A DNA stretch of 64,000 nucleotides. It comes from Croceicoccus gelatinilyticus (GTDB taxonomy: Bacteria; Pseudomonadota; Alphaproteobacteria; Sphingomonadales; Sphingomonadaceae). The stretch spans positions 62,001-126,000 of the forward strand of contig NZ_JAHCBF010000006.1 of assembly GCF_018398395.1 (NCBI RefSeq), given 5' to 3'. The position numbers and the translations under genes were made by a program. This document shows positions 8,267 to 17,376 of this stretch, piece by piece (the stretch's first letter is position 1; each line of letters begins with the position of its first letter). The notes below the pieces were generated by a model that was not told the DNA's origin, did not search any database, and saw nothing but the letters and a program-made list of their open reading frames with translations.

Positions 8267-10132
8267 TTAGCGGTACTCGTTCCAGCTCTTCGTCAGCATG
8301 ACCGCGCAGTTGATGATCCCCACAAGTGAATAGGTCTGCGGGTAGTTACCCCACAACTCAAGGCTCTTGGGATCGATGTCTTCGCTCAACATCCCTGCAC
8401 CCGTTCGGCGGTCGAGCATCACCTCGAAAAGGCGGCGCGCTTCCTCGGCCTGTCCGGTCAGCGACAGCGCCTCGATCAGCCAGAAGGTCGCGACGTTGAA
8501 CGCGGTGTGCGGCACGCCGAAATCGTCCTTGCTGTCATAACGCAGCATGTGATCGCCCCGACGCAGCGACTTTTCGACCACTTTCAGCGTCGAATGGATC
8601 TTGGGATCGTCCTTGGAGATGAACCTCAGGTCCAGAAGCTGGATGATCGAGGCATCGCGCATGTTGCCGCCGAAAGTGGAGGAGATAAGCCCTTCTTCCT
8701 CGTTCCAGCTCTTTTCCATGATCTCTGCCCGAAGCCGCGCGGCGTTTTCGCGCCAGTATTTCTCGCGGTCCTCGATGCCCAGTTCCTGCGCGGCATGGGC
8801 CAGCCGGTCGCAGGCGGCCCAGCACATCGCGGCCGAATAGGTGTGCACGTGGCTGGAATTGCGCAGTTCCCACAGCCCTGCGTCGGGCTGGTCCCAGACG
8901 GACAGCGCACGCTCGCCCACCTTTTCCAGTTGGCGGAAATCTTCCACCCCGCTCATGCGCAGGAGGCGGCGGTCGGCAAAGGCCTGAGCGCTGGACAGGA
9001 CGATCTGGCCATAGGCGTCGTGCTGGATCTGGAACCATGCGGCATTGCCGATGCGAACCGGCCCCATGCCGCGATAACCGGCAAGATGCTCTGCCTCGCC
9101 CTCGGGCAGTTCGGGATTGCCGCGCACGTCGAACATCGGGTGGATGTGCCCGCCGTTCGCATTGTCGACGATGTTGCGCAAGAACCCCAGGTAGCTTTCC
9201 AGCACGTCCAGCGCACCGATACGGTTCAATGCCTGCACCGTGTAATAGGAATCGCGGATCCAGCAGTAGCGATAGTCCCAGTTCCGCCCGGAATCGGCAT
9301 GTTCGGGGATCGAGGTCGTCAGTGCCGCGACGATCGCGCCGGTATCTTCATGCTGGCACAGTTTCAGGCCGATGGCGGCGCGGATGACGGCGTCCTGCCA
9401 CTCGAACGGAATCGCAAGCCCTCGCACCCAGTGGCGCCATTCCTTGGCCGTGCGCGACAGCATGTCGCCGATACCGCTTTCCAGGCTGGTCGAGAAACTT
9501 TCATCCGGCCCGAAGAAGAAGTGGAGCTGACGCTCGACGCGGAATGCCGTTTCCTGCTGAACAAGGCCGATGGGCGCATCGGTCGTCAGCCGCATCGTCA
9601 TGGCCGGAATCTTGAAGGTGATGTGGCTGGACCCGAAACTGCGTTCGGGAACTTGTGCGCCGTATTCCGCCGAAGGGCGCAGCGCCATGCGGATGCGCGG
9701 GCTGCCGCTGAGCGGGCGGACGACGCGCACGAAGGCGACGGGGCGATAGATGCGGCCCTTGTCGCGATAGCGCGGACAGAAATCGAGCACTTCCAGGGAA
9801 TTGCCGTGATCGTCGGCGTAAGTCGTCTTCAGGATCGGCGTGTTGCGAATATATTCCTGCGCAACGACCCCGCCGCCTTCCATGTCGATCGACCAGAAGC
9901 CGATCGCGTCTTCCTTGCTGCGCCCGTTGTCGAGAAGCGAGCAGAACACCGGATCGCCATCGACGCGCGGGATGCAGGCCCAGGTGAACGTGCCGTGCCG
10001 GTCGACCAGCGCCGATGCCTGGCAATTGCCGATGGGCCAGAGTTCGAGATTGGCATAGTCGCCAAGGTGGGCGGGATGTTCTGGCGAGCGGCCCTGAGCC
10101 GGGCTCTGCGGGTCATGATTCGGCTGTGTCAT
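8267..10132 (-). CDS. glycoside hydrolase family 15 protein
   Basis: A 621-residue protein with a beta-rich N-terminal domain (residues about 20-270) and an (alpha/alpha)6 barrel starting at RNWDYRYCWIRDSYYTVQAL. A catalytic-type ELPEGEAEHLAGYRG...PVRIGNAA segment follows. This is the arrangement of bacterial GH15 proteins related to glucoamylase and acid trehalase. There is no signal peptide, so it should act in the cytoplasm, probably on trehalose or short alpha-glucans. The substrate cannot be fixed from sequence alone. Confidence 0.9.
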   Translation of the reverse strand: MTQPNHDPQSPAQGRSPEHPAHLGDYANLELWPIGNCQASALVDRHGTFTWACIPRVDGDPVFCSLLDNGRSKEDAIGFWSIDMEGGGVVAQEYIRNTPILKTTYADDHGNSLEVLDFCPRYRDKGRIYRPVAFVRVVRPLSGSPRIRMALRPSAEYGAQVPERSFGSSHITFKIPAMTMRLTTDAPIGLVQQETAFRVERQLHFFFGPDESFSTSLESGIGDMLSRTAKEWRHWVRGLAIPFEWQDAVIRAAIGLKLCQHEDTGAIVAALTTSIPEHADSGRNWDYRYCWIRDSYYTVQALNRIGALDVLESYLGFLRNIVDNANGGHIHPMFDVRGNPELPEGEAEHLAGYRGMGPVRIGNAAWFQIQHDAYGQIVLSSAQAFADRRLLRMSGVEDFRQLEKVGERALSVWDQPDAGLWELRNSSHVHTYSAAMCWAACDRLAHAAQELGIEDREKYWRENAARLRAEIMEKSWNEEEGLISSTFGGNMRDASIIQLLDLRFISKDDPKIHSTLKVVEKSLRRGDHMLRYDSKDDFGVPHTAFNVATFWLIEALSLTGQAEEARRLFEVMLDRRTGAGMLSEDIDPKSLELWGNYPQTYSLVGIINCAVMLTKSWNEYR

Positions 10133-10285
10133 CCGGTCTCAGTTTAGGAACAAGGGGGCCGCTGTGAAGGGCGGGCTGCGAAAATTTTGCATTGCACAAC
10201 GGTGGGCCGTTCTCGACAGGCGGTCGGCATTCGTTAAAACGGCGACAGGACAAGCGCGGGCATGAACCCGCCGCATGGAAGGTCG

Positions 10286-11857
10286 ATGGTAGAACAGGCA
10301 GATGCCGCGCGCCGCGCGAAGACAAGTTTCATGGGCGTCCTGCTGTCGCTGAGGCTATGGTGGCGACATTCGGTCATCAACACGGTCGACCAGAATACCG
10401 TGATCGAGAACCGCCGCGAGGAAGCGGTGATTTCTGCCCGTTACATGTTCATGCTGGCCATGTCGGCGGGCATCGCGGTGCTGGGCCTGCTGCTGTCGTC
10501 ACCGGCCGTCGTCATCGGCGCGATGCTTCTGTCGCCGCTCATGGGCCCGATCATGGGGCTGGGTTTTGCGCTGGCCACGGGCGACTATGGCTGGATGCGA
10601 AAGTCCCTGCGCGCACTGGCCGTGGGGACGGTGCTGGCCGTGCTGTTCACTGCGCTGATCGTTGCGATCTCGCCCTTGCAGACGGTGACGCCCGAAATCG
10701 CGGCCCGCACGCGGCCCAACCTGTTCGACTTGTTCATCGCGTTCTTTTCCGCACTTGCCGGTGCCTATGCGATGATCCGCGGGCGCGAAGGCACGGTTGT
10801 CGGTGTTGCCATCGCAACCGCCTTGATGCCGCCGATCGCGGTTGTCGGTTTTGGTCTGGCGACGCTTAACTGGACGGTCTTTTCAGGCGCGCTGCTGCTG
10901 TATTTCACCAACCTCATCACCATTGCGCTTACCGCGATGATGATGGCGCGGCTCTACGGCTTTCACACCCAGCTTTCGGACAAGCAGACGCGTTTGCAGG
11001 ACGTGCTCGTCATCATCGCCTTTGCTGGCCTCGCGGTGCCGCTCGGTCTGTCGCTGGTATCGATCGCGAAGGAATCGAACGCGCAGCGGCTTGCCAATAC
11101 GGCCATTCTCGACAGCTTTCCGGGACGGGCCCGTATCTCGCAGATAGACATCGACTTTGACGCCGAACCCATCGCGGTGTCGGCCACGGTCCTGACGCCC
11201 GAACTGCGTTCCGGTGCAGAGGAAGCCGTGACCCGCCGTCTTGCCCGCATCATGGAGGCACCCGTCGCCCTGACACTCGACCAGTTCGAGGTCGGGACCA
11301 GCGCAACAGCGGCCGAACAGGCCGAACTGAACGCGGCCCGTGCGCGCGAGCAGGCGGCCAACGACCGCGAGGTGCGCGATCTTGTCGGGCGACTGGCGCT
11401 GATTTCGGGCGTGCGGGAATCCGACGTCTTCGTCGACCGCGAGGCGCGCCGCGCGCAAGTTACTGCCGTACCGTTGCCGGGGGCGAAGCTGGCGACTTAC
11501 GCCGCGCTTGAGGCGCGCATCGCGCAAAGCGTGCCGCGCTGGCAGGTCACGCTCCTGCCACCCGCAGGCCCGCTGCCCGACGTTCGGACCGAGGCTCCGG
11601 CAGCGGGTGAGGACGGCGTTGTGCCCGAAGGCCGCGTCCTGACGACAGAGGGGCAAGTCGCCGTCGACCTGATCGCGTGGTCGGCGCAGCGCATCAACGC
11701 GCCTGTGCGCATTGTCGGCGGGGCAGGGGACATCGCGCCGGTCCGCGCGGCGCTGGAAGAAAAGCAGGTGCCTGTCGTTATCGAGGAACAGGGACGCGAC
11801 AGCGGACTTGTAAGGACAGCGTGGGCAACCCCCGACACCCTCACGCCCGAAGAGTGA
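10286..11857 (+). CDS. DUF389 membrane protein
   Basis: About 523 residues with six or so membrane segments in the first 240 residues, including the conserved SSPAVVIGAMLLSPLMGPIMGLG and ATALMPPIAVVG stretches that define DUF389 (TIGR00341-like). A soluble C-terminal half of about 270 residues carries repeated alpha/beta units. The function is unknown; a transport role is usually assumed. The ATG at 10286 has GGAAGG just upstream; an ATG at 10262 is also in frame but has no ribosome-binding site. It is followed within 16 bases by a MAPEG gene. Confidence 0.85.
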   Translation: MVEQADAARRAKTSFMGVLLSLRLWWRHSVINTVDQNTVIENRREEAVISARYMFMLAMSAGIAVLGLLLSSPAVVIGAMLLSPLMGPIMGLGFALATGDYGWMRKSLRALAVGTVLAVLFTALIVAISPLQTVTPEIAARTRPNLFDLFIAFFSALAGAYAMIRGREGTVVGVAIATALMPPIAVVGFGLATLNWTVFSGALLLYFTNLITIALTAMMMARLYGFHTQLSDKQTRLQDVLVIIAFAGLAVPLGLSLVSIAKESNAQRLANTAILDSFPGRARISQIDIDFDAEPIAVSATVLTPELRSGAEEAVTRRLARIMEAPVALTLDQFEVGTSATAAEQAELNAARAREQAANDREVRDLVGRLALISGVRESDVFVDREARRAQVTAVPLPGAKLATYAALEARIAQSVPRWQVTLLPPAGPLPDVRTEAPAAGEDGVVPEGRVLTTEGQVAVDLIAWSAQRINAPVRIVGGAGDIAPVRAALEEKQVPVVIEEQGRDSGLVRTAWATPDTLTPEE

Positions 11858-11873
11858 TGGCAGGAGAATAGTG

Positions 11874-12269
11874 ATGGCGATCGAGATCCGGATACTCGTC
11901 TATGCGGCGATCCTGCTGCTGGTGCATATTTTCACGGCGGTACACTTCAAGACGAAACAGTACGGGACGAAGTGGAACACCGGCGCGCGGGACGAGGATC
12001 TGCCGCCAGCGAACCCTATCGTCGGCCGGCTGGAACGCGCGCGCGACAATTATCAGGAAACGCTGCCCATCGCGATCATCGGCCTGCTGGGCGTGGTGGT
12101 CGCTGGCAAGACGAGCGATTTGACCGCGCTGGGCGGCTGGATCTGGCTGGGCGCGCGGATCGTCTACCTGCCGCTTTACTGGGCAGGCATTCCGGTTGTG
12201 CGGACGCTGGTATTTCTCGTCAGCATGATCGGCCTGATCATGGTGATCTGGCCGCTTCTCTGGGGCTGA
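11874..12269 (+). CDS. MAPEG family membrane protein
   Basis: A 131-residue protein with about four membrane helices. The charged loop with NPIVGRLERARDNYQETLPI is the signature region of the MAPEG family (membrane-associated proteins in eicosanoid and glutathione metabolism). Bacterial members are of unknown substrate. The ATG at 11874 is preceded by AGGAGAA; a GTG at 11871 is possible. It is probably co-transcribed with the DUF389 gene. Confidence 0.88.
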   Translation: MAIEIRILVYAAILLLVHIFTAVHFKTKQYGTKWNTGARDEDLPPANPIVGRLERARDNYQETLPIAIIGLLGVVVAGKTSDLTALGGWIWLGARIVYLPLYWAGIPVVRTLVFLVSMIGLIMVIWPLLWG

Positions 12270-12298
12270 TCCGGGGGCGGGATACCGGCCGGAGAGAT

Positions 12299-12328
12299 CG
12301 AGGCGGCCCTACGTGGGGCCGCCCCTCC
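12299..12328. terminator. hairpin between convergent genes
   Basis: GGCGGCCC at 12302-12309 pairs with GGGCCGCC at 12316-12323 across a 6-base loop. It lies between the convergent MAPEG and acyl-AMP ligase genes. There is no clear T-run, so the terminator call is tentative. Confidence 0.35.
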
Positions 12329-12344
12329 TCTCCAACCGATAATT

Positions 12345-14096
12345 TCAGGCGGCGAGCTGGTAGGGCTCGATCTCGCCGGACAGGTAAAGCTTCTTGGCCT
12401 TCGCGCGGCTCAGCTTGCCCGAAGACGTGCGGGGCAGCGTGCGCGGCGGGACCAGTTCGACGACACAGTTCATGCCGGTTATCGAACGGACCTTGTCGCG
12501 GATCTGGTCGTGCAGCTTCACACGCTCGACCGGATCGGAAACGCGGCAGTGGACGAGGACGGCGGGCACTTCCTCGCCGTTTTCGGCCTGCACTGCGAAT
12601 GCCGCGATGTCGCCCTGGTGGAAGCCCGGCAGCTGTTCCACGGCCCACTCGATATCCTGGGGCCAGTGGTTCTTGCCGTTGATGATGATCATGTCCTTGG
12701 CGCGGCCGACGATGAACAGATACCCGTCCACCATGTAACCCATGTCGCCGGTATCCAGCCATCCGTCGACAAGGCACGCCTCGGTCGCTTCGGGATCGCG
12801 GAAATAGGAATGCATGACGCTGGGGCCCTGGCACCAGACCTTGCCGATGTGGTGATCGGGAAGTTCGTGCCCGTCTTCGCCCCGGATCACGACTTCCATG
12901 TCCTTCACGGCCTTGCCGCAATTGACGATGGCGCGATAACGGGCGGGACGCGACAGGTCGCGCGGGGTGCCGGAAAGACGCTCTTCCTCGACCAGTTCGA
13001 CGCGGATACCTTCACCCGGCGGCATGATCGTGACGGCCAGCGTCGCTTCGGCAAGGCCGTAGCTGGGCGTGAAGGCGTTGGCCTTGAAACCCGCCTCGGC
13101 AAAGGCGTCGACGAAGCCCTGCATGACGTCGGGGCGGATCATGTCGGCCCCGTTGCCCGCCAGCCGCCAGCGCGACAGGTCGAAGCGTTCGGCAACGTTC
13201 GACTGGCTGGAGATGCGGCGTGCGCAGATGTCGTAGCCGAAAGTCGGCGAGTACGAGATCGAATCGCCCTCGTTCCGGCTGATGAGGTCCAGCCATGCGA
13301 GCGGGCGGCGGGCGAAATCCTCAGTCTTGAGGTAATCGCCCGAAACCTGGTTCGCGATCAGCGACAGGAAGCAGCCAACAAGGCCCATGTCGTGATACCA
13401 GGGCAGCCACGAGATGCAGCGGTCGTTTTCGGCAAGGCACATGCCGTGCGAGTGGCTGGCAAGGTTCGACAGCAGCGCGCGGTGCGTGACGGCAACGCCG
13501 TGCGGGAAGCGGGTCGAACCGGAAGAATATTGCAGATAGCAGATGTCGTCGGGCGACAGCTGGGGCAGCTCGACCTCTGGGGCCTCACGCTCTCCGAACG
13601 AGTTCCAGTCGATGCTCTGACAGCCCTGACGCTGGGCCGCAGCCTCGGTCATGGCGGCGATTTCTGCCGGGTAGAACAGGACCGTCGGATCGCTCGACTG
13701 CAGCTGGACGGCCAGCTGGTCGATATAGCTTTCCTTCCCGCCGAAGCTGGTCGGCAGGGGCAGGGGAACGGGCCACGCGCCGGCATAGACCGTGCCGCAG
13801 AACAGCGCCGCGAAATCGGTGCCGGTTTCCGCGATCAGTGCCACGCGGTCGCCGGGCTTGATGCCTGCGGCCACCAGCCTGCGGGCCATCGCCAGCGAAT
13901 CCTCGCGCAGTTCGGCGTAAGTGTAGACCCGGGTCAGCTTGCCGCGCGGGTCGTGGAAGTTCAGGCCGCGATTGCCCTTGGCCGCGTAATCGATCGCGTC
14001 GGCAAAGGTGTCGAAGTCGGCCAGCCGGCGCGGAAGGGTATCCGCGTTCGGCGTGGGAACGAGGGTCGTGTCAGCCGTGGGGGCGGTCTGAGTCAT
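12345..14096 (-). CDS. fatty acyl-AMP ligase
   Basis: A 583-residue member of the AMP-forming ligase superfamily. It activates fatty acids as acyl-adenylates and normally passes them to an acyl carrier protein rather than to CoA. The ATP-binding loop YSSGSTRFPHG is near residue 195, followed by the FAAL-typical SWLPWYHDMGLVG. The hinge region WLDTGDMGYMVDGYLFIVGR is near residue 445. In place of the common lysine after proline in the loop there is histidine. The start is the ATG at 14096; the upstream extension of the frame has no family similarity. In sphingomonads such ligases are tied to lipid or sphingolipid synthesis, but no such gene is adjacent here. Confidence 0.88.
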   Translation of the reverse strand: MTQTAPTADTTLVPTPNADTLPRRLADFDTFADAIDYAAKGNRGLNFHDPRGKLTRVYTYAELREDSLAMARRLVAAGIKPGDRVALIAETGTDFAALFCGTVYAGAWPVPLPLPTSFGGKESYIDQLAVQLQSSDPTVLFYPAEIAAMTEAAAQRQGCQSIDWNSFGEREAPEVELPQLSPDDICYLQYSSGSTRFPHGVAVTHRALLSNLASHSHGMCLAENDRCISWLPWYHDMGLVGCFLSLIANQVSGDYLKTEDFARRPLAWLDLISRNEGDSISYSPTFGYDICARRISSQSNVAERFDLSRWRLAGNGADMIRPDVMQGFVDAFAEAGFKANAFTPSYGLAEATLAVTIMPPGEGIRVELVEEERLSGTPRDLSRPARYRAIVNCGKAVKDMEVVIRGEDGHELPDHHIGKVWCQGPSVMHSYFRDPEATEACLVDGWLDTGDMGYMVDGYLFIVGRAKDMIIINGKNHWPQDIEWAVEQLPGFHQGDIAAFAVQAENGEEVPAVLVHCRVSDPVERVKLHDQIRDKVRSITGMNCVVELVPPRTLPRTSSGKLSRAKAKKLYLSGEIEPYQLAA

Positions 14097-14271
14097 GAAA
14101 ACTAAGCTTTCCCGTCCAATTGCAAATCCGGCCGCTCTAGCCTGTCGCTTGATGAATACGGCATGAAATTCGCTCCCCCCGGTGCAGTCGCCGTTTTTAC
14201 CGTTACATCCACCACTTGCGACCCGTGAGGCCGTTTCCATTGTTACGAGAGTGTGGCACGAATATGGCGCG

Positions 14272-14871
14272 ATGGATGGAAGCGAGGGCGAATATCCCCG
14301 GAAAAGGCGGGCTGCAAGGGTAAGAAAGCCTTTGACCCCGACGATGCTGGAAGAGCTTGCCGTCGCCTATGTCGCGCGATTTGCCACATCGGCGAAGGCG
14401 CTGGAGCGGTATTGCAGGCGAAAACTGCGCGAACGCGGCTGGGAAGGGCAGGAGGAAGGCACCCCTGCGCCCGATGTCGTCGCGCTCGTATCCCGCTTTG
14501 TCGAAAAGCGTTACGTCGACGACGAGGAATTCGCACGCGTGCGCACCGGAAGCCTGCTGCGCCGCGGATATGGCGCAAGGCGGGTGGGCGCCGCGCTCGA
14601 TCAGGCGGGCATTGCTGGCGAAGACCGGCACGAGATCTCGCAATCCGACAGGCGCCACGCCGCGCTGCGCATGGCCGAAAAACGCCGGTTCGGGCCATTT
14701 GGCGCAGACGGGACACCGGCCGACGACAGGGCGGTACGCGAAAAACAGGTCGCGGCGATGATCCGCGCAGGACATTCGCTGGACGCGGCGCGCGAATTGG
14801 TCGATGCGCCCGATCAGGATACGGCCCGCGACTGGGCCCATGCTCTCGACGCAGACGAAGAGGAATATTGA
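14272..14871 (+). CDS. recX: RecX family regulatory protein
   Basis: A 199-residue helical protein with the three-helix repeats of RecX: AKALERYCRRKLRERG, then VSRFVEKRYVDDEEFARVRTGSLLRRGYGARRV. RecX binds RecA filaments and modulates recombination. The ATG at 14272 is chosen as the first start that leaves a basic N-terminus of usual length; no strong ribosome-binding site decides it. It overlaps the following DUF192 gene by one base (TGATG), so the two are coupled. recA is not nearby. Confidence 0.8.
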   Translation: MDGSEGEYPRKRRAARVRKPLTPTMLEELAVAYVARFATSAKALERYCRRKLRERGWEGQEEGTPAPDVVALVSRFVEKRYVDDEEFARVRTGSLLRRGYGARRVGAALDQAGIAGEDRHEISQSDRRHAALRMAEKRRFGPFGADGTPADDRAVREKQVAAMIRAGHSLDAARELVDAPDQDTARDWAHALDADEEEY

Positions 14872-15386
14872 TGAAATCGATCCTGGCCCCGGTGCTGCTG
14901 GGCCTAATGGCTTCGGCAGGCTGCACGCCTTCGGCTGAGCAGCCCAAGGCCGCCGCCAGCGAGACGACGGCTGCGCGCCATCCCGTATCGGGCCTAGCCA
15001 TCATACCTGTCACGCTGACGATCGACGGCAAGACCCACGAGATCGCTGCCGAATATGCCGGTAGCCCTCAGGAACGCGCGCGCGGTCTCATGTTCCGCAC
15101 CGAACTGGGCGCGGACGAGGGGATGATCTTCGATTTCACAACCACCGATTCGCAGCCGAGCCGTCAGGGCTTCTGGATGAAGAACACGGTCATCCCGCTC
15201 GACATCATCTTCGTGAAGGTCGACGGCACGATCGATTCGATCGGCGCCAATGCAGAGCCCTATTCGCTGGAATCGGTACGTTCGACAGGGCCGGTCATGT
15301 ACGTGCTGGAACTGGCCGGCGGGCGCGCGGCGGAGCTGGGGCTTGAGCCGGGCGACAGCGTCTCTTTCACTGCTCCCGCGGGATAA
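14871..15386 (+). CDS. DUF192 lipoprotein
   Basis: A 171-residue protein with a signal peptide ending SAGC (Cys18), so probably lipid-anchored and facing the periplasm. The DUF192 core is clear: QERARGLMFRTELGADEGMIFDF, FWMKNTVIPLDIIFV, and a closing VLELAGGRAAELGLEPGD. The function of the family is unknown. It starts at the last base of the recX stop codon. Confidence 0.88.
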   Translation: MKSILAPVLLGLMASAGCTPSAEQPKAAASETTAARHPVSGLAIIPVTLTIDGKTHEIAAEYAGSPQERARGLMFRTELGADEGMIFDFTTTDSQPSRQGFWMKNTVIPLDIIFVKVDGTIDSIGANAEPYSLESVRSTGPVMYVLELAGGRAAELGLEPGDSVSFTAPAG

Positions 15387-15482
15387 CGGCACCGCTCCGA
15401 CGGGATAAGCGCGCAGATTGCCGTAAAGGGGTGCGTCTTGCAGTTGCACGGTCGCGCGCTTGCGGCTAATCGCACACGCACC

Positions 15483-15881
15483 ATGAGCATCCTCGGCAAG
15501 ATCTTCACGTGGTGGAACGGCGCCACCTTCACGACCATGATGAACACGAGCCGCCACGGCGAGCACGTGGGCACCGACGCGCAGGGCAACAAGTACTACC
15601 GTGCGAAGAAGCCCAACGCGCAAGGGCGTGAACGTCGCTGGGTCATCTACGAAGGTGCCAACGATGCCAGCCGCGTTCCGTCCGAATGGCACGGATGGCT
15701 GCACGGGGCCTTCGATTCGGTTCCGGAATCGAACCTGCCCCCGCCGCGCATCTTCGAGGTCGACTACACCCCCAACGCCACCGGCACTGCAGGCGCCTAT
15801 CGCCCTGCCGGTGCGCTGGAAAAGGGCGGCGTGCGTGCGCGTGCGACCGGCGATTACGAAGCCTGGTCGCCCGACCAGTGA
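15483..15881 (+). CDS. NDUFA12-type complex I accessory subunit
   Basis: A 132-residue protein homologous to mitochondrial NDUFA12 (B17.2), a supernumerary subunit of NADH:ubiquinone oxidoreductase kept in alphaproteobacteria. Family features are TWWNGATFTTMMNTSRHG, the EHVGTDAQGNKYY segment, RRWVIYEG, and SEWHGWLHG. The start at 15483 gives the normal N-terminus; the longer frame from 15438 adds unlike residues. The stop overlaps the GTG of the next gene (GTGA), so the two are translationally coupled. No other complex I gene is in the window. Confidence 0.92.
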   Translation: MSILGKIFTWWNGATFTTMMNTSRHGEHVGTDAQGNKYYRAKKPNAQGRERRWVIYEGANDASRVPSEWHGWLHGAFDSVPESNLPPPRIFEVDYTPNATGTAGAYRPAGALEKGGVRARATGDYEAWSPDQ

Positions 15882-16429
15882 GCCGACCCGTCCTGAAGGC
15901 CGCAACGCTCGCGCTTGGCGCGGCACTGCTGCTGGCAGGTTGTAGTGAAGAACCGGCGGAAGAAGGCGGCACCCCCGCCGTCCAGACCGACGAATCCATC
16001 GCCGCGCCCGTCGCGAACGAAACCGTCGCCGCGACCGAGGAACAGGCGCCTGACGGCACTTTGCCCGAAGGCACGCCGCTGGAAGAGCGTGTCGCGACGC
16101 TGGGCCTTCTGAACAAGCGTAACAACCTGACGCAGGATGTCGTCCTGAAGCCGGGCGAGGAGCAGCGCATCGACGACGTGCTGATCCGCCTGAAAACGTG
16201 CGAACGCCGCCCGCCGTGGGACAACGAGCCCGAGGAAGGCGCTTTCGTGCAGGTATTCACGACCGACGACCGCGAAGATGACGATCCGGACTGGACGCGT
16301 GTCTTCTCGGGCTGGCTGTTCCTCAACAGCCCGTCACTCAATGTCGTCGAGCATCCGATCTATGACGTGTGGATCAAGGACTGCGCGATGACCTTCCCCG
16401 GTGAGGAAGAGGCCGCGCCCAGCGCCTGA
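15878..16429 (+). CDS. DUF2155 lipoprotein
   Basis: A 183-residue protein starting with GTG inside the NDUFA12 stop. The signal peptide ends LLAGC (Cys19) and an acidic linker follows to about residue 80. The conserved DUF2155 domain contains RLKTCERRPPWDNEPEEGAFVQVF, GWLFLNSPSLNVVEHPIYDVWIKDC. DUF2155 proteins are alphaproteobacterial periplasmic proteins of unknown function. Its last 70 bases overlap the end of the convergent aat gene, so both reading frames are used there. Confidence 0.85.
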   Translation: MSRPVLKAATLALGAALLLAGCSEEPAEEGGTPAVQTDESIAAPVANETVAATEEQAPDGTLPEGTPLEERVATLGLLNKRNNLTQDVVLKPGEEQRIDDVLIRLKTCERRPPWDNEPEEGAFVQVFTTDDREDDDPDWTRVFSGWLFLNSPSLNVVEHPIYDVWIKDCAMTFPGEEEAAPSA

Positions 16430-17085
16430 AACGCTTCGGGCAGCGGCAGATAAGGCGCAAACTCTGCCGGACGGCAGGCCTGCTCCACCTTTTCCAGATA
16501 GGCCGACTGCGGCATCGCCACCGCGCCCATCGAGGCAAGGTGCGCGGTCATGAATTGGCAGTCGAGCAGCTCCATCCGCGCCTCGCGCATTGCCGCCACC
16601 AGCCAGCACAGGGCGATCTTGGAAGCGTTGGACACGCGGCTGAACATCGATTCTCCGCAGAACACCCGGTCGAACGAGACACCGTAAAGCCCGCCGACCA
16701 GTTTCTCGCCATCCCAGACTTCGACCGAGTGGGCATGGCCCAGCCGGTGCAGCAGCGTGTAGCTCGCCACGATGCGGTCGCTGATCCAGCTTTCGCCTTC
16801 CTCCCCGTCCTCGTCGGGCCGCGGTGCGGCGCATTCGGCCATGACCTGCCCGAAGGCGCGGTTGCAGGTGATGGTGAAGCGGTCGCGCTTCAGCTCCTTG
16901 GCCAGCGAGCGCGAGACCTGCAGCCCGTCAAGCGGAATGATCGCGCGTTCGCGCGGTTCGATCCACATGATCTCGGGATCGTCGCGGCTTTCGGCCATGG
17001 GGAAGATGCCGCTGCGATAGGCGAGCAGCAGCAGGTCGGGCGCGATGACCGCGTGTGACTTGTCGGGAGGCGCGCCGGTCGACAT
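16360..17085 (-). CDS. aat: leucyl/phenylalanyl-tRNA-protein transferase
   Basis: Adds Leu or Phe from aminoacyl-tRNA to proteins with N-terminal Lys or Arg, marking them for ClpS/ClpAP (N-end rule). At 241 residues it is of normal length. Family motifs are LLLAYRSGIFPMAES, DPEIMWIEPRERAIIPL, SYTLLHRLGHAHSVEVWDG, GGLYGVSFDRVFCGESMFSR and LDCQFMTAHLASMGA. The gene is convergent with the DUF2155 gene and shares its final 70 bases with it. Confidence 0.95.
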   Translation of the reverse strand: MSTGAPPDKSHAVIAPDLLLLAYRSGIFPMAESRDDPEIMWIEPRERAIIPLDGLQVSRSLAKELKRDRFTITCNRAFGQVMAECAAPRPDEDGEEGESWISDRIVASYTLLHRLGHAHSVEVWDGEKLVGGLYGVSFDRVFCGESMFSRVSNASKIALCWLVAAMREARMELLDCQFMTAHLASMGAVAMPQSAYLEKVEQACRPAEFAPYLPLPEAFQALGAASSSPGKVIAQSLIHTS

Positions 17086-17195
17086 CGGGGGCGAATATGC
17101 CCCGCGTTCGGGGGCTTGTCACGGTGCCTCGCCAATTTCCTTGCAAGAGGCGCTTGTCAGCCGGTGCGAAGGGCGATAGAGGCCGCTCCACCCGC

Positions 17196-17271
17196 AGGAG
17201 TGTAGCTCAGTTGGTAGAGCATCGGTCTCCAAAACCGAGGGCCGCGGGTTCGAATCCTGCCACTCCTGCCA
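17196..17271 (+). tRNA. tRNA-Trp (anticodon CCA)
   Basis: A complete 76-base cloverleaf. The acceptor stem AGGAGTG (17196-17202) pairs with CACTCCT (17261-17267). The D-arm holds GCTCAGTTGGTAGAGC, the anticodon loop CTCCAAA gives CCA, and the T-loop TTCGAAT closes on GCGGG/CCTGC. The CCA end is encoded at 17269-17271. In many proteobacteria this tRNA stands directly before secE; here 2.6 kb separates them. Confidence 0.97.
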
Positions 17272-17314
17272 CTTTCCCAAAACATCGCGACGCCGACGCC
17301 CCTGCCTGAACGCA

Positions 17315-17348
17315 GAAGGGCGCACAGGCCTGTGCCCGCGCGCCCTTC
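17315..17348. terminator. hairpin downstream of tRNA-Trp
   Basis: GAAGGGCGC (17315-17323) pairs with GCGCCCTTC (17340-17348) around a GC-rich loop that can fold again. It sits between the tRNA and the end of the convergent Ala-rich protein gene. It may end either transcript; there is no long T-run. Confidence 0.4.
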
Positions 17349-17376
17349 CCCAGGGACCTGATTGTAAAGCCGCGGC

